Positions 52,960 through 62,942 of a stretch of 64,000 nucleotides of DNA are shown here, piece after piece; position 1 is the stretch's first letter; each line of letters opens with the position of its first letter. This stretch comes from a beta proteobacterium MWH-UniP1 (GTDB lineage: Bacteria; Pseudomonadota; Gammaproteobacteria; Burkholderiales; Burkholderiaceae_A). Below the pieces are notes generated by a model, which saw only the letters and a program-made list of their open reading frames with translations, ran no database searches and had not been told where the DNA came from. The translations under genes and the position numbers were made by a program. The stretch lies in assembly GCA_036362785.1 (NCBI GenBank), contig CP143625.1:745401-809400 (forward strand), given 5' to 3'.

Positions 52960-54084
52960 ATGGCGGTGTTGTCGGGATCAGGGCTTTTACGATTGTGGAA
53001 GTGGTGGGTTGGGCTTGGCATCGGCGTGCTGGTCGTGGTGTACAGCTGGTCCGGATCGGCCATAGAAGTCCAGACAACTCCTGTCGTGCAGGCCTATCCA
53101 TCGCAGACCGTATCGGTCTTAAACGCCACCGGCTATGTCGTTGCCCAACGCAAGGCGGCCTTGTCGTCCAAGGCCACGGGCCGCCTGGAATGGCTCGGGG
53201 TGACCGAGGGCTCCGTGGTGAAATCCGGCCAGATCATTGCCCGCTTAGAGAGCCGAGACACCCTGGCCCAGTTTGAGCAGGCCCAGGCCCAGGTGGGTGT
53301 GGCCCGTGCCGAACTGGTCGAGGCTGAGCAAAACGCCGCCCGAAGTGAGCAGCTCTTGGCCAAGAAATTTATCTCGCCGTCTTCCCATGACACCACGATT
53401 GCAAAGTTAAATCGTGCCAAGGCGGCCTTGGCCTCAGCCCAGGCCAATGAGCGGGTGGCCGCAGCCAACCTGGCCCAGACCGAGATCCGTGCGCCGTTTG
53501 ATGGCGTTGTACTGACCAAGAATGCCAACGTGGGCGATAACATCACGCCGTTTTCCTCTGCGGTGGATTCCAAGGGTGCTGTCGTCACGATTGCCGACAT
53601 GAGCACGCTTGAAGTGGAGACCGATGTATCGGAATCCAACATTGGTAAATTAAAAATTGGCCAGCCGGCAGAGATTGCCTTAGACGCACTTCCGGGTGAG
53701 CGTTTCCCCGGCACGATCGCCCGCATGGTGCCCACCATTGATCGGTCCAAAGCTACCCGTTTGGTGAAGATTAAGTTTGATGCGATCGATGCACGGGTCT
53801 TGCCCGACATGTCGGCCAAGGTGGTTTTTCTTGAGCGCCAGTTATCCGACGCGGAACGCAAACCGATTGTCGCGGTGAGCCGGCAGGCCTTGGTCGAGCG
53901 CGATGGCAAGCATTATGTTTATGTGGTGGACAGTGGCCGCGTGAAAGAGGTGGCCGTTGAACTAGACCCCGCCGCCAAGCCGTCTGATTTAGTACCGGTG
54001 GCCAATCTCAAGCCAGGCCAGCGGGTGGTGATTCGACCGGCTGGATTACGTGACGGAAGTCGCATCAAAGTTATTTCGGCATGA
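52960..54084 (+). CDS. ABC-export periplasmic adaptor (HlyD/MacA-like)
   Basis: A 374-residue adaptor: one N-terminal transmembrane helix (LGIGVLVVVYSW), a split lipoyl domain (LSSKATGRLEWLGVTEG; EIRAPFDGVVLTKNANVG), an intervening coiled-coil hairpin of about 60 residues and a beta-barrel end domain. It resembles MacA more than RND adaptors because of its ABC neighbours. It overlaps the ATPase gene by ATGA and begins a five-gene operon. Divergent from the dienelactone hydrolase gene, with 73 bases between. It would join the inner-membrane permeases to an outer-membrane channel; none is nearby. Confidence 0.9.
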   Translation: MAVLSGSGLLRLWKWWVGLGIGVLVVVYSWSGSAIEVQTTPVVQAYPSQTVSVLNATGYVVAQRKAALSSKATGRLEWLGVTEGSVVKSGQIIARLESRDTLAQFEQAQAQVGVARAELVEAEQNAARSEQLLAKKFISPSSHDTTIAKLNRAKAALASAQANERVAAANLAQTEIRAPFDGVVLTKNANVGDNITPFSSAVDSKGAVVTIADMSTLEVETDVSESNIGKLKIGQPAEIALDALPGERFPGTIARMVPTIDRSKATRLVKIKFDAIDARVLPDMSAKVVFLERQLSDAERKPIVAVSRQALVERDGKHYVYVVDSGRVKEVAVELDPAAKPSDLVPVANLKPGQRVVIRPAGLRDGSRIKVISA

Positions 54085-54767
54085 TTGAACTTCGGCATGT
54101 CACTAAAACCTACACCCGTGGCGGCCAGATTGTTCCGGTCTTAAATGACCTGAGTCTGCTGGTGCAGTCGGGCGAGTTTCTTGCCTTGATGGGCCCCTCG
54201 GGCTCTGGCAAAAGCACCTTGCTTAATTTAATCGCTGGCATCGATCGCCCAGATCAGGGCGAGATTCTGATGGACGGTCGCGACATTGCGAAACTCTCAG
54301 AATCGGAATTGGCCAAGTGGCGCGCCAACAATGTTGGATTCATTTTTCAGTTCTACAACTTAATCCCTGTTTTAACAGCATTTGAAAATGTCGCGCTGCC
54401 ATTGCAGCTCACATCGCTTTCCGAGTCAGAAAAGAAATCTCGCGTGGCCAAAGCGTTGGCCATGGTGGGCCTATCGGATCGTATGGATCACACCCCCAAT
54501 GAATTGTCTGGTGGGCAGCAGCAACGGGTGGCCATTGCTCGGGCCTTGATCACGGACCCATCGTTGATTGTGGCCGATGAGCCAACGGGGGACTTGGATC
54601 GGCAATCGGCCCAGGACATTTTGACCATGCTGGGCCAATTGAATCGTGACATGGGCAAGACCATTGTCATGGTCACGCATGACCCAAAGGCGGCAGAGTC
54701 GGCCCGCGCGGTCGTGCATCTGGAAAAAGGCCAGCTTGAAAGTGACCCGTCTCATCGGGCCACGTAA
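54081..54767 (+). CDS. ABC transporter ATPase, MacB/LolD/FtsE class
   Basis: A 228-residue ATPase. Walker A is [17 protein letters not shown], the signature is [15 protein letters not shown] and Walker B is [12 protein letters not shown]. The class pairs with FtsX-type mechanotransducing permeases. Overlap with the adaptor gene (ATGA) and the 9-base gap to the first permease show they are co-transcribed. It is the only ATPase in the operon, although three permease genes follow; so it may power more than one complex. Confidence 0.95.
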   Translation: MIELRHVTKTYTRGGQIVPVLNDLSLLVQSGEFLALMGPSGSGKSTLLNLIAGIDRPDQGEILMDGRDIAKLSESELAKWRANNVGFIFQFYNLIPVLTAFENVALPLQLTSLSESEKKSRVAKALAMVGLSDRMDHTPNELSGGQQQRVAIARALITDPSLIVADEPTGDLDRQSAQDILTMLGQLNRDMGKTIVMVTHDPKAAESARAVVHLEKGQLESDPSHRAT

Positions 54768-54776
54768 GCATTCAGC

Positions 54777-55934
54777 ATGCTGATTCTGAATCTCATGCTG
54801 CGTAATGTCTGGCGCCACAAGGGCCGGGCGGTCTTAACACTGCTTGGGTTGGTGGTGGCCACACTTGCTTTTGGCCTGCTGTCCACGGTGGTGAGCGCCT
54901 GGTACGCCGGTGCCGAGGGGGCCTCCAACGCCCGATTGATCACCCGCAATTCAATTTCTTTGGTGTTTCCCATTCCAGTGAGTCACTATGACCGCATTCG
55001 TCAGGTCGATGGTGTGAAGCGTGTGTCGTGGGCCAATTGGTTTGGTGGTGTGTACAAAGAGCCCAAGAATTTCTTTCCGCAGTTTGCCGTCGACCCCGAG
55101 TCTTATCTGGCGCTTTACCCGGAATATGTCTTGAGCGATGCAGAGCGCGATGCCTTTATCAAAGATCGCCGTGGCGCGATTGTGGGCAGAAAAATTGCCG
55201 ATACCTATGGCTTTAAGGTTGGCGATATGGTCACGCTTAAGGGCCAGCTCTATCCTGGCAACTGGGAGTTTCAGATTGCAGGCATTTACGAGGGCCGAAG
55301 TCCCTCGACGGATACCGCCCAGATGCTTTTTCATTGGAACTATCTCAATGAAGAGGCCAAACGTCGGGCGCTACCACGGGCCGCCAACACCACGGGTGTG
55401 TTTGTGGTGGAAATTTCTGAGCCAGCCCGTGCGGCCGAGATCAGCGTGCAGATTGATTCACTGTTTCGAAACTCTGCCTTTGAGACACTTACCGAGACTG
55501 AGAAAGCCTTTCAGTTGGGCTTTGTGGCCATGACGGAGGCGATTGTTCTGGCGATTCAGATTGTGTCGTATGTGGTGATTCTGATTATTCTTGCGGTGAT
55601 GGCCAACACCATGGCCATGACGGCTAGGGAGCGTACCGGTGAGTACGCAACACTGAAAGCACTCGGCTTTTCGCCGCTCTTTGTTGCCGGCCTGATCACG
55701 GGTGAGTCACTATTGTTGGCCATGATGGGCGGTGTCTTGGGCATGCTGTTGACGTTTCCAGTGGCGGAGTGGTTTGCTGCCAGCATGGGCACATTTTTTC
55801 GGGTCTTTGAGGTGGCCCGTGAGACCAGCCTGATGCAGTTGGTCTTAGCAGTGGCGGTGGGACTGTTGGCGGCCGCGGTTCCCGCAGTGCGATCTTCTCG
55901 TGTGCGTATTGTGGAAGGCCTGCGCGCCATCTAA
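54777..55934 (+). CDS. FtsX-like ABC permease 1
   Basis: A 385-residue MacB-type permease: one N-terminal helix (GRAVLTLLGLVVATLAFGLL), a periplasmic domain of about 220 residues, and three C-terminal helices starting near 260 (IVSYVVILIILAVMANTM, then LITGESLLLAMMGGVLGM and LVLAVAVGLLAAAVPA). RERTGEYATLKALGFSP is the coupling-helix region of the family. The ATPase is not fused, unlike MacB. The second permease follows after 38 bases and is only loosely similar, so a heterodimer is likely. Transported substrate unknown. Confidence 0.9.
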   Translation: MLILNLMLRNVWRHKGRAVLTLLGLVVATLAFGLLSTVVSAWYAGAEGASNARLITRNSISLVFPIPVSHYDRIRQVDGVKRVSWANWFGGVYKEPKNFFPQFAVDPESYLALYPEYVLSDAERDAFIKDRRGAIVGRKIADTYGFKVGDMVTLKGQLYPGNWEFQIAGIYEGRSPSTDTAQMLFHWNYLNEEAKRRALPRAANTTGVFVVEISEPARAAEISVQIDSLFRNSAFETLTETEKAFQLGFVAMTEAIVLAIQIVSYVVILIILAVMANTMAMTARERTGEYATLKALGFSPLFVAGLITGESLLLAMMGGVLGMLLTFPVAEWFAASMGTFFRVFEVARETSLMQLVLAVAVGLLAAAVPAVRSSRVRIVEGLRAI

Positions 55935-55972
55935 TCCATGTCGATAAACCTACACCCGCACACGACCCATTC

Positions 55973-57139
55973 ATGAATACGGCAATACCGCTGTCTTACA
56001 GTTTGCGAAATCTCTGGGTGCGTCGGGTCACCACATTGCTCACCGCCGGTGGCATGGCTTTGGTGGTGTTTGTGTTTGCCACATCGCTGATGTTGGATGC
56101 GGGGCTAAAAAGTACGCTTGTGGCCACCGGTGAGCCCGACAACGTGATCGTGACTCGCAAGGGGGCCATTACAGAGGTTCAAAGTGCGGTGGAGCGCAGT
56201 CAGGCGGCACTGGTGGGCGCCTTGCCTGAAGTTGCGGTCATTGGTGAGCCATTGGCGTCTCGCGAAGTCGTGATGCTGATTAGTCTCCCGAAAAAAATAA
56301 ATGGCAAGATTTCCAACGCCATGATTCGCGGCATGGAGCCCGCCGGCGTGACACTGCGCCGTAAAGTCAAACTCATGGAAGGCCGCATGTTTCGACAAGG
56401 GTCCAACGAGATTGTGGTGGGCCGAAGTGTGCATGCGCAGTTTGCTGGCGTGGAAATCGGCGAGACCCTGAGCTTCGGGGGCCGTGATTGGCAGGTGGTG
56501 GGCGTGATGGATGGCGGGCGTAGCGGGTTTGATTCCGAGATCTGGGGCGATGTGGATTCCCTGATGCAGGCCTTTCGCCGCAATGCCTATTCGTCGATTG
56601 TGGTGCGACTCACTGACCCCAGCAGTTTCGATGCCTTGGCCGCCCGGTTTACCGAAGACCCACGAATTACATTGGCTGCGCGCAGAGAATCCGCCTTTTA
56701 CGAAGAGCAGTCGGCTGGCCTGTCTCGTTTCATACAGATTCTTGGTTTGACTCTGGCCGGCATTTTCTCAATCGGTGCGATCATTGGCGCCACGATTACC
56801 ATGCAGGCGGCAGTCGCCTCTCGCACGGCCGAGATCGGCACGCTGCGGGCCTTGGGTTTTCAGCGCAGTTCAATCCTTCTGGCTTTTTTGGCGGAATCAG
56901 TGGGCCTGGCGATTCTGGGTGGGCTTGTTGGGCTGGTGATGGCCTCTGGCATGCAGTTCGTTGAGTTCTCAACAACTAATTTTCAGAGTTTTTCTGAACT
57001 CGCCTTTGGTTTTGAGCTCTCATGGGGCATTGCGGTAGCGGCCATCTTGTTTTCGGTCGTCATGGGGGTAGCCGGCGGCATGATTCCTGCCGTTCGGGCT
57101 GCCCGAATCGGGATTGTTGAGGCATTGAGATGCAGTTAG
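55973..57139 (+). CDS. FtsX-like ABC permease 2
   Basis: A 388-residue paralogue of the preceding gene with the same layout: helix 1 (LLTAGGMALVVFVFATSLML), a periplasmic domain and three end helices. SRTAEIGTLRALGFQRSSIL is its coupling helix. The periplasmic part contains a MacB_PCD-like stretch (RMFRQGSNEIVVGRSVHAQF). It overlaps the following large permease gene by 10 bases. The likely arrangement is a heterodimer with permease 1 driven by the upstream ATPase and linked to the adaptor. Confidence 0.9.
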   Translation: MNTAIPLSYSLRNLWVRRVTTLLTAGGMALVVFVFATSLMLDAGLKSTLVATGEPDNVIVTRKGAITEVQSAVERSQAALVGALPEVAVIGEPLASREVVMLISLPKKINGKISNAMIRGMEPAGVTLRRKVKLMEGRMFRQGSNEIVVGRSVHAQFAGVEIGETLSFGGRDWQVVGVMDGGRSGFDSEIWGDVDSLMQAFRRNAYSSIVVRLTDPSSFDALAARFTEDPRITLAARRESAFYEEQSAGLSRFIQILGLTLAGIFSIGAIIGATITMQAAVASRTAEIGTLRALGFQRSSILLAFLAESVGLAILGGLVGLVMASGMQFVEFSTTNFQSFSELAFGFELSWGIAVAAILFSVVMGVAGGMIPAVRAARIGIVEALRCS

Positions 57140-59664
57140 CGTGGTTTTTGACATGGCGCGACATCCGTCAGGGTGGCGCCAATCTGTTGTGCCTGGCCTT
57201 GATTATCTCGGTCACTGCGGTGAGCGCCGTGGGGCTATTGGCCGATCGGGTCCGTCAGGCCTTGGCCACCGATGCCCAGGCCACGCTTGCGGCAGACTTA
57301 GCCCTGATTTCTGATCGGACCACACCCCAAGCCTGGGTGGATGCGGCAAAGACCTCTGGCCTGCGGATAGCCCTTGGGGCCCAGTTTCCCAGCATGGCTC
57401 AGGCGGGCAGCGGAGACGACGCCCGCAATCTGTTGGCCGCAATTAAAACCGTGACTGCCGAATACCCCTTGCGTGGCGCGGTGCAGATTCAAACGGCCAG
57501 CGGCCCGGCCCAAAACCCAACGTTGGGCCTTGATGACACCTGGATTGATCCCACTCTGGCCGCCACGTTGAATGTGGCCATTGGGGATCGACTCCGTATT
57601 GGTGCCCTGGAGTTTCGAGTTACTGGCCTGATTCTGCAAGAACCCGACCGCGGCATGAACTTCGTGAACCTATCGCCACGGGTCATGATTCGGCATGAAC
57701 GTTTGGCTCAGACTGAACTGGTGCAGCCGGGAAGCCGTATTCGTTATCGACTCTGGGTGGCGGCACAGCCTGGGCAATCAGCGGCGGCGGTCAAGAGTTT
57801 TGAGAATCAAGTAGCACCGACCCTGGGCCAGGGCCAACGCATGGAAACACTGGATAACGCCCGGCCAGAGTTACGCAATGCACTTGATCGGGCCTATGCC
57901 TTTTTATCGCTCACTGGCATGCTGGCCTCACTAACCGCAGCGGCAGCAGTGGCACTTGCATCACAGCGCTTTGTTAATCGCCATCTGCAGACCTGTGCGG
58001 TCTTGAAGTCACTTGGCACCACGCAATCGAAGCTGGTGCGGTGGTGGGCCCTGGAGCTCTCCTTGGCAACCTTGGTGTCGATTGCGATTGGCCTGGTGTT
58101 GGGCTGGCTCATTCAACTATCGCTTGCCGCACTCGCGGCGAAATATCTGGCCTTGCCGCTTGCGGGCGTGTCGTTCACACCGTTTGTTCAGGCCGCAGGG
58201 GTTGCCGCGGCAATGGTGCTTGGCTTTGCCGTACCGCCATTGTTCGGCCTGAAAAAAGTCCCAGCGGTTCGCGTGCTTCGCCAAGACACAGCGGTGTTTT
58301 CTGTTTCTGGAAAACTCTGGGCCGTGGTGATGTTGGCCGCCGTCTGGCTGTTGTTGTGGCTGGGCACTGGGAATGCGCAGCTCTCGCTGATTACTGCGGG
58401 TGGCTTTGCCATTGCAGGCCTGTTATTTGCGCTGCTGTCATGGCTTATTTTCCGTCTTCTTCCCGCATCAATCGGGAGTTCACAAAACGCATCCAAAGGG
58501 TATGGCCTGCTGGCCTGGGCCTGGCGCAGCACGCGGCGAAGTCTAAGTCGCCGTGGTGGATCGTTGGCCCTGCAGATTCAGGGGGTGGCCATGGCGCTTA
58601 CGGCTTTGTTTCTGCTCACCATTGTTCAGGCCGACTTGGTCAATGCCTGGAAGTTATCAACCCCGCCAGATGCGCCCAATCGTTTCGTGCTCAATATCCA
58701 AACCGATCAGCGTTTTGAAGTGGCCGACGCAATTCGCAATGCAGGTCTGGCGAAGCCCACGGTATTTCCAATGGTCCGTGGCCGATTGGTTGCGGTGAAT
58801 GGTAGAGCGGTTCAGGTCTCAGATTACCAAGACGATCGTGCGCAGCGTCTGGTGGATCGTGAATTCAATCTCACCTATTCCAAAACCATTCCGGAACACA
58901 ATCGCGTCATCGCGGGTCAGCCCATGGATCCCGATCTCAAACAGGTGTCTGTCGAATCGGGAATTGCAAAGACACTGGGCCTGCGCCTGAATGATCGGCT
59001 GACCTTTGAAGTGGGCGGTGAGCCTGTGGAAGTTGTGGTTCAGAATATGCGCGCACTGCGTTGGGATTCCATGCAGGTGAATTTCTTCATGATTCTTACG
59101 CCGAGCGCATTAAAAGATGCGCCACAGAGTTGGATCACATCTGTGCACGTTCCGCTCAATGCCCAGGGGCTGCCTTCGGTGGATCTGACCAAGCGTCTCT
59201 TATCCAAATTTCCTGGCCTGACGGTGTTCGACTTAAGCGATCTGGTGAATCAGCTGCAGCGGATTTTGTCGCAGGTGATTGCAGCGGTTCAGATGCTCTT
59301 CGGGTTTGCATTGGCCAGTGGCATCTTGGTGTTGTGGGCGGCATTGCTGTCCACACGCGATGCACGACTTCGCGAGGCCGCAGTGCTGCGGGCGCTTGGC
59401 GCAAGCCGTGCGCAACTCTCTTTGGCGCAGGTCATCGAGCTTCTCATCGTTGGTGGGGTAGCGGGGCTTTTGGCGGCAGGCGCAGCGCTCTCGATCGGAA
59501 CGGTCTTGGCTGATCGGGTGTTTTCTTTGTCGCTGGATGTGCGCTGGTCGGTGCTTTTGATCGGTGCGGGTGTCGGTGCGGCGATCTCACTTCTGGCGGG
59601 TCTGCTGGCCCTTCGGCCTGTCCTAAAGACCCCCGCCTGGCGCACCCTGCGCGAAGCGGTCTGA
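57130..59664 (+). CDS. Large FtsX-type permease, YbbP-like
   Basis: An 844-residue permease with two FtsX modules: helix 1 (LLCLALIISVTAVSAVGLLA), periplasmic domain, three helices near 255-370, a linker with further hydrophobic segments, a second periplasmic domain, and three helices near 720-835. This is the YbbP architecture, which in E. coli pairs with the ATPase YbbA. The region RDARLREAAVLRALGASRAQL is the second coupling helix. It begins inside the end of permease 2. No own ATPase is present, so it would have to use the shared one or act otherwise. The operon seems to end here; only a C-rich, T-run sequence follows. Confidence 0.88.
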   Translation: MQLAWFLTWRDIRQGGANLLCLALIISVTAVSAVGLLADRVRQALATDAQATLAADLALISDRTTPQAWVDAAKTSGLRIALGAQFPSMAQAGSGDDARNLLAAIKTVTAEYPLRGAVQIQTASGPAQNPTLGLDDTWIDPTLAATLNVAIGDRLRIGALEFRVTGLILQEPDRGMNFVNLSPRVMIRHERLAQTELVQPGSRIRYRLWVAAQPGQSAAAVKSFENQVAPTLGQGQRMETLDNARPELRNALDRAYAFLSLTGMLASLTAAAAVALASQRFVNRHLQTCAVLKSLGTTQSKLVRWWALELSLATLVSIAIGLVLGWLIQLSLAALAAKYLALPLAGVSFTPFVQAAGVAAAMVLGFAVPPLFGLKKVPAVRVLRQDTAVFSVSGKLWAVVMLAAVWLLLWLGTGNAQLSLITAGGFAIAGLLFALLSWLIFRLLPASIGSSQNASKGYGLLAWAWRSTRRSLSRRGGSLALQIQGVAMALTALFLLTIVQADLVNAWKLSTPPDAPNRFVLNIQTDQRFEVADAIRNAGLAKPTVFPMVRGRLVAVNGRAVQVSDYQDDRAQRLVDREFNLTYSKTIPEHNRVIAGQPMDPDLKQVSVESGIAKTLGLRLNDRLTFEVGGEPVEVVVQNMRALRWDSMQVNFFMILTPSALKDAPQSWITSVHVPLNAQGLPSVDLTKRLLSKFPGLTVFDLSDLVNQLQRILSQVIAAVQMLFGFALASGILVLWAALLSTRDARLREAAVLRALGASRAQLSLAQVIELLIVGGVAGLLAAGAALSIGTVLADRVFSLSLDVRWSVLLIGAGVGAAISLLAGLLALRPVLKTPAWRTLREAV

Positions 59665-59897
59665 TGTCAGGCCCCTTTTTTTGTAATACGAAAACCTAAT
59701 TTCACAATACGGAAAACAGGTGTTGCGAAGCCGCATTTTTGCTTTTCATTGGCAAAAATATCGTTTCGTATAGAGAAATTTAGGTGTAACTCACTGTTTC
59801 CAAACAACTTTTTTCAAGAAAAAAAAGTTTTGAAAAAGTATTGCGAAGCAGCAGATCTCTCTAGGATGGATCCACTAATTTCCTTGGGAGAAGCTGC
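59665..59897. promoter_or_regulatory. aceA upstream region with repeated motifs
   Basis: A 233-base AT-rich gap before aceA with several repeated motifs. AATACG(G)AAAAC occurs at 59685-59695 and 59706-59717, and its reverse TTTCGTAT at about 59764-59771. GTNTTGCGAAGCNGCA occurs at 59720-59735 and again at 59838-59853, 14 of 16 bases shared. GGGAG near 59886-59890 is the ribosome binding site for aceA. The repeats look like operators for a glyoxylate-bypass regulator; which one is unknown. Confidence 0.5.
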
Positions 59898-61220
59898 ATG
59901 TCAACTCGTGAACTAGAAGCACAAAAACTACAACAAGAGTGGTCCGAAAACCCCCGCTGGCGTGGTATCAAGCGCGGCTACACCGCCGCCGATGTGGTCC
60001 GTCTGCGTGGCTCGATTCAGCCTGAGCACACCCTGGCCAAGCGCGGTGCTGAAAAGCTCTGGAACCTGGTCAACAACGAGCCATTCGTCAACTCTCTTGG
60101 TGCACTCACGGGTAACCAGGCGCTACAACAGGCCAAGGCAGGTCTAAAGGCGGTTTATCTCTCAGGCTGGCAGGTAGCAGGCGATGCCAACCTAGCCGGC
60201 GAAATGTATCCCGACCAGTCGCTCTATCCCGCCAACTCTGTGCCAATGGTGGTCAAGCGCATCAACAACACGTTTACCCGTGCTGATCAAGTTCAGTGGA
60301 TGGAAGGCACCAATCCTGGCGACCCAGGCTATACCGATTATTTTCTGCCGATCGTGGCCGATGCCGAAGCCGGCTTCGGTGGCGTGTTAAACGCCTTTGA
60401 ACTCATGAAGTCCATGATCGACGCTGGTGCTGCCGGCGTTCACTTTGAAGACCAATTGGCCTCGGTGAAGAAGTGCGGCCACATGGGCGGCAAGGTCTTG
60501 GTGCCATCACGTGAAGCGGTTGCCAAGCTTGTTGCTGCACGTCTGGCTTCTGATGTGTTGGGCGTGCCCACGGTGTTGCTGGCCCGTACGGATGCCGAGG
60601 CAGCTGACTTGGTGACATCGGATGTAGACGACAACGATCGTGCATTCTTAACCGGTGAGCGCACTGTTGAAGGTTTCTTCCGCACCAAGCCGGGCTTAGA
60701 GCAGGCCATCTCCCGCGGCCTGGCCTATGCCCCGTATGCCGACATGATTTGGTGTGAGACCGGCAAGCCGGACCTTGCCTTTGCCAAGGCATTTGCTGAA
60801 GCAATTCACAAGCAGTTCCCGGGCAAGCTTCTGGCTTACAACTGCTCGCCATCGTTTAACTGGAAGAAAAATCTGGACGACGCCACGATTGCCAAATTCC
60901 AGCGCGAACTTGGCGCCATGGGTTACAAGTTCCAGTTCATCACCTTGGCTGGCTTCCACAGCTTGAACTACTCCATGTTCAATCTGGCTTACGGTTACGC
61001 TCGCAACAACATGAGTGCTTTTGTCGAGTTGCAGCAGGCGGAGTTCGCAGCCGCAGAAAAAGGCTTTACAGCAGTCAAGCATCAGCGTGAAGTGGGCACC
61101 GGTTACTTCGATGCCGTCACCACAACGATTGAGCGTGAGGCATCGACCGCTGCATTGAAGGGCTCGACCGAAGATGAGCAGTTCTTTGACAGCAAGTCGT
61201 CGATCAAGCGCGTTGCTTAA
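59898..61220 (+). CDS. aceA: Isocitrate lyase
   Basis: AceA splits isocitrate into glyoxylate and succinate, the first step of the glyoxylate bypass. The 440-residue length fits the bacterial enzyme. The catalytic KKCGH is at 191-195, with Cys193 equivalent to Cys195 of E. coli. Other conserved parts are [48 protein letters not shown] and [11 protein letters not shown]. It is preceded by a long, motif-rich upstream region, suggesting regulation by carbon source. Malate synthase lies 1.7 kb downstream, separated by two minus-strand genes. Confidence 0.97.
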   Translation: MSTRELEAQKLQQEWSENPRWRGIKRGYTAADVVRLRGSIQPEHTLAKRGAEKLWNLVNNEPFVNSLGALTGNQALQQAKAGLKAVYLSGWQVAGDANLAGEMYPDQSLYPANSVPMVVKRINNTFTRADQVQWMEGTNPGDPGYTDYFLPIVADAEAGFGGVLNAFELMKSMIDAGAAGVHFEDQLASVKKCGHMGGKVLVPSREAVAKLVAARLASDVLGVPTVLLARTDAEAADLVTSDVDDNDRAFLTGERTVEGFFRTKPGLEQAISRGLAYAPYADMIWCETGKPDLAFAKAFAEAIHKQFPGKLLAYNCSPSFNWKKNLDDATIAKFQRELGAMGYKFQFITLAGFHSLNYSMFNLAYGYARNNMSAFVELQQAEFAAAEKGFTAVKHQREVGTGYFDAVTTTIEREASTAALKGSTEDEQFFDSKSSIKRVA

Positions 61221-61232
61221 TCACGTGTGAAG

Positions 61233-61264
61233 ACGGGACCAGCCGAAAAGTGCTGGCCCGTTTG
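61233..61264 (+). terminator. Hairpin after aceA, probable terminator
   Basis: ACGGG-A-CCAGC pairs with GCTGG-CCCGT (one bulged A) and is followed by only three Ts. It sits between convergent aceA and rlmJ. Confidence 0.6.
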
Positions 61265-61268
61265 GAAA

Positions 61269-62183
61269 TTAGTCTCTCGGAGGAGGGGTAGATGCGGTGC
61301 TTGGTGGTTTAACCCCAAGCACCGTTTTTACATCGGCTGGGCCTGAGGATTGCTTCACACTCGCGGCTGCGTGCCGATCTTGTCCAAGCGTTTGGGCAAG
61401 AAACGCAAAGGCCAACTCCAGTAATTCTTTTAGCCCATAGGGTGGGTTAATCACGACCAGCCCGCTGCCTTGCAAACCAAGGCCATCTTTCAGTGGGCCG
61501 CGCACAGTCAGCGTGGCGTGCAACACCTCTTTCACCGGAAGCCCCGCGATTTGGCGAAGCAGGCGCTCCACTTGAAAGCGGCCAATCTGTGGGTACCACA
61601 GCATGTACACCCCAGTGGAAAAACGACTCAATCCCTCGCGTAGTGCTGTGATCACATGACGATAGTCGTCCCGCATCTCATAGGGCGGGTCCATCAACAC
61701 CAGGCCGCGACGCGATGGCGGTGGCAGCAGGGCCCGCAGTTGTTGAAAGCCATCTTTGCGTTCTGCTTTGACCTGCCGTGGCGCACCTTTTAAGCATTGT
61801 TGAAGTGGCCCGATATCGGAAGGATGCATCTCAAAGGCACGGAGTCGATCTTCTGGCCGCAGGCCCATTTGCAGCAATAAAGGCGAGCCCGGGTAATGGG
61901 TTAGGCGACCGCTTTTATTAAAGGTTTTGATGCGGTTGACATAGGCCGCGATCGGCTCAGGCAGATCCGTCATAGACCATAACTTGCCGATACCGCTTGG
62001 CCATTCGGCCTTGTCGCGCACGAGCGGGCTATTGAGCGCGTAAAGACCGGCCCCTGCATGTGTATCGATCACCCAGATGGGGGTCTCTTTTTTTTGAAGT
62101 AGGTCTAAGGCGGCAATCGCAGCAACGTGTTTCATCACGTCAGCATGATTGCCCGCATGAAAGGCGTGGCGATAAGCGAACAT
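61269..62183 (-). CDS. rlmJ: 23S rRNA (adenine-2030-N6)-methyltransferase RlmJ
   Basis: RlmJ methylates A2030 of 23S rRNA. The 304-residue product starts with the family hallmark YRHAFHAGNHADVMKH and has DTHAGAGLYAL (SAM site region) and LVLMDPPYEMRDDY (the DPPY catalytic motif of N6 methyltransferases). The C-terminal ~40 residues are low-complexity (Pro/Ser/Ala-rich) and longer than in E. coli. It follows the AlkA-type gene by two bases, so the two share a transcript. It is convergent with aceA. Confidence 0.94.
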   Translation of the reverse strand: MFAYRHAFHAGNHADVMKHVAAIAALDLLQKKETPIWVIDTHAGAGLYALNSPLVRDKAEWPSGIGKLWSMTDLPEPIAAYVNRIKTFNKSGRLTHYPGSPLLLQMGLRPEDRLRAFEMHPSDIGPLQQCLKGAPRQVKAERKDGFQQLRALLPPPSRRGLVLMDPPYEMRDDYRHVITALREGLSRFSTGVYMLWYPQIGRFQVERLLRQIAGLPVKEVLHATLTVRGPLKDGLGLQGSGLVVINPPYGLKELLELAFAFLAQTLGQDRHAAASVKQSSGPADVKTVLGVKPPSTASTPPPRD

Positions 62184-62185
62184 GC

Positions 62186-62827
62186 TCAGTACTCTACCGG
62201 TTCTGGATCAAGACTGCGCCACAGGTACCAAGTCGCCACTGAGCGCCATGGCTGCCAGGGCTGGGCAATGCGCTGCGCAGTCTTGGCATCAATGGGGCTG
62301 CCTTTTCGGTAGTGAAGCGAGATGGCCTTCATCAGGCCAAGATCAGCCACGGGCAGCACATTGGGCCGCATAAAGGCAAAGATCAGTGCCATTTCGGCGG
62401 TCCATCGGCCAATCCCACGAATCTGTGTGAGCCGTTCAATAATGGCCTCGTCATCGGCTAAAGCCAGTTGATCGGCAAGGTCTGGCTCACGATCAAAGTG
62501 AAAGGCAAGGTCCATCAGGTATTCGATCTTGCGCGCCGACAATCCAAGCCCCGAAAACGCACTTGAGCGCAGCCGCGCAATCTTTTTCGGCTTGATCGGC
62601 CCAATTTCAGACTGGACTCTGTCCCAGACCGAGGCCGCGGCCTTCACCGAGATCTGCTGTCCAACAATCGCTCTGGCCAAAGTGAAAAAAGGGTCTCCTC
62701 GGGGCACCAGCCTTGCGCCGGCGTGCCGTTCAATGATCTTGGCCAAGACTGGATCGGCCTGACAGAGCGCCTGGCAGGCGGTTTCCCAGAATTTCGGCAC
62801 GGCAGCAGTAGGGGTTTGGGTGGGCAT
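62186..62827 (-). CDS. DNA-3-methyladenine glycosylase II-type (AlkA-like)
   Basis: A 213-residue HhH-GPD DNA glycosylase that removes alkylated bases. The helix-hairpin-helix is [16 protein letters not shown] and the catalytic Asp is in [28 protein letters not shown] is the other conserved block. It lacks the N-terminal AlkA domain, so it is the short bacterial type. The ATG 62827 is chosen because the family begins there; an open frame runs 71 codons further upstream through the divergent promoter region and into the aceB gene, which is implausible. It is adjacent to rlmJ and divergent from aceB. Confidence 0.9.
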   Translation of the reverse strand: MPTQTPTAAVPKFWETACQALCQADPVLAKIIERHAGARLVPRGDPFFTLARAIVGQQISVKAAASVWDRVQSEIGPIKPKKIARLRSSAFSGLGLSARKIEYLMDLAFHFDREPDLADQLALADDEAIIERLTQIRGIGRWTAEMALIFAFMRPNVLPVADLGLMKAISLHYRKGSPIDAKTAQRIAQPWQPWRSVATWYLWRSLDPEPVEY

Positions 62828-62942
62828 GATCCAATATAATCGCGGGCTGACACGGAATTTTCCACGAAAATTTGCAGGCGCTACAGCGACTGCGGAGTGC
62901 GAGTCTTCCACCAATAAAAAAATCCGAAATGAGGAGTCTGGT
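62828..62942. promoter_or_regulatory. Divergent region between the glycosylase gene and malate synthase
   Basis: A 115-base gap with TATAAT on the plus strand at 62835-62840, about 100 bases before the aceB ATG. On the minus strand an AT-rich TATATT lies close to the glycosylase start. A GAGGAG ribosome binding site precedes the malate synthase ATG. No clear -35 box is seen. Confidence 0.4.
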
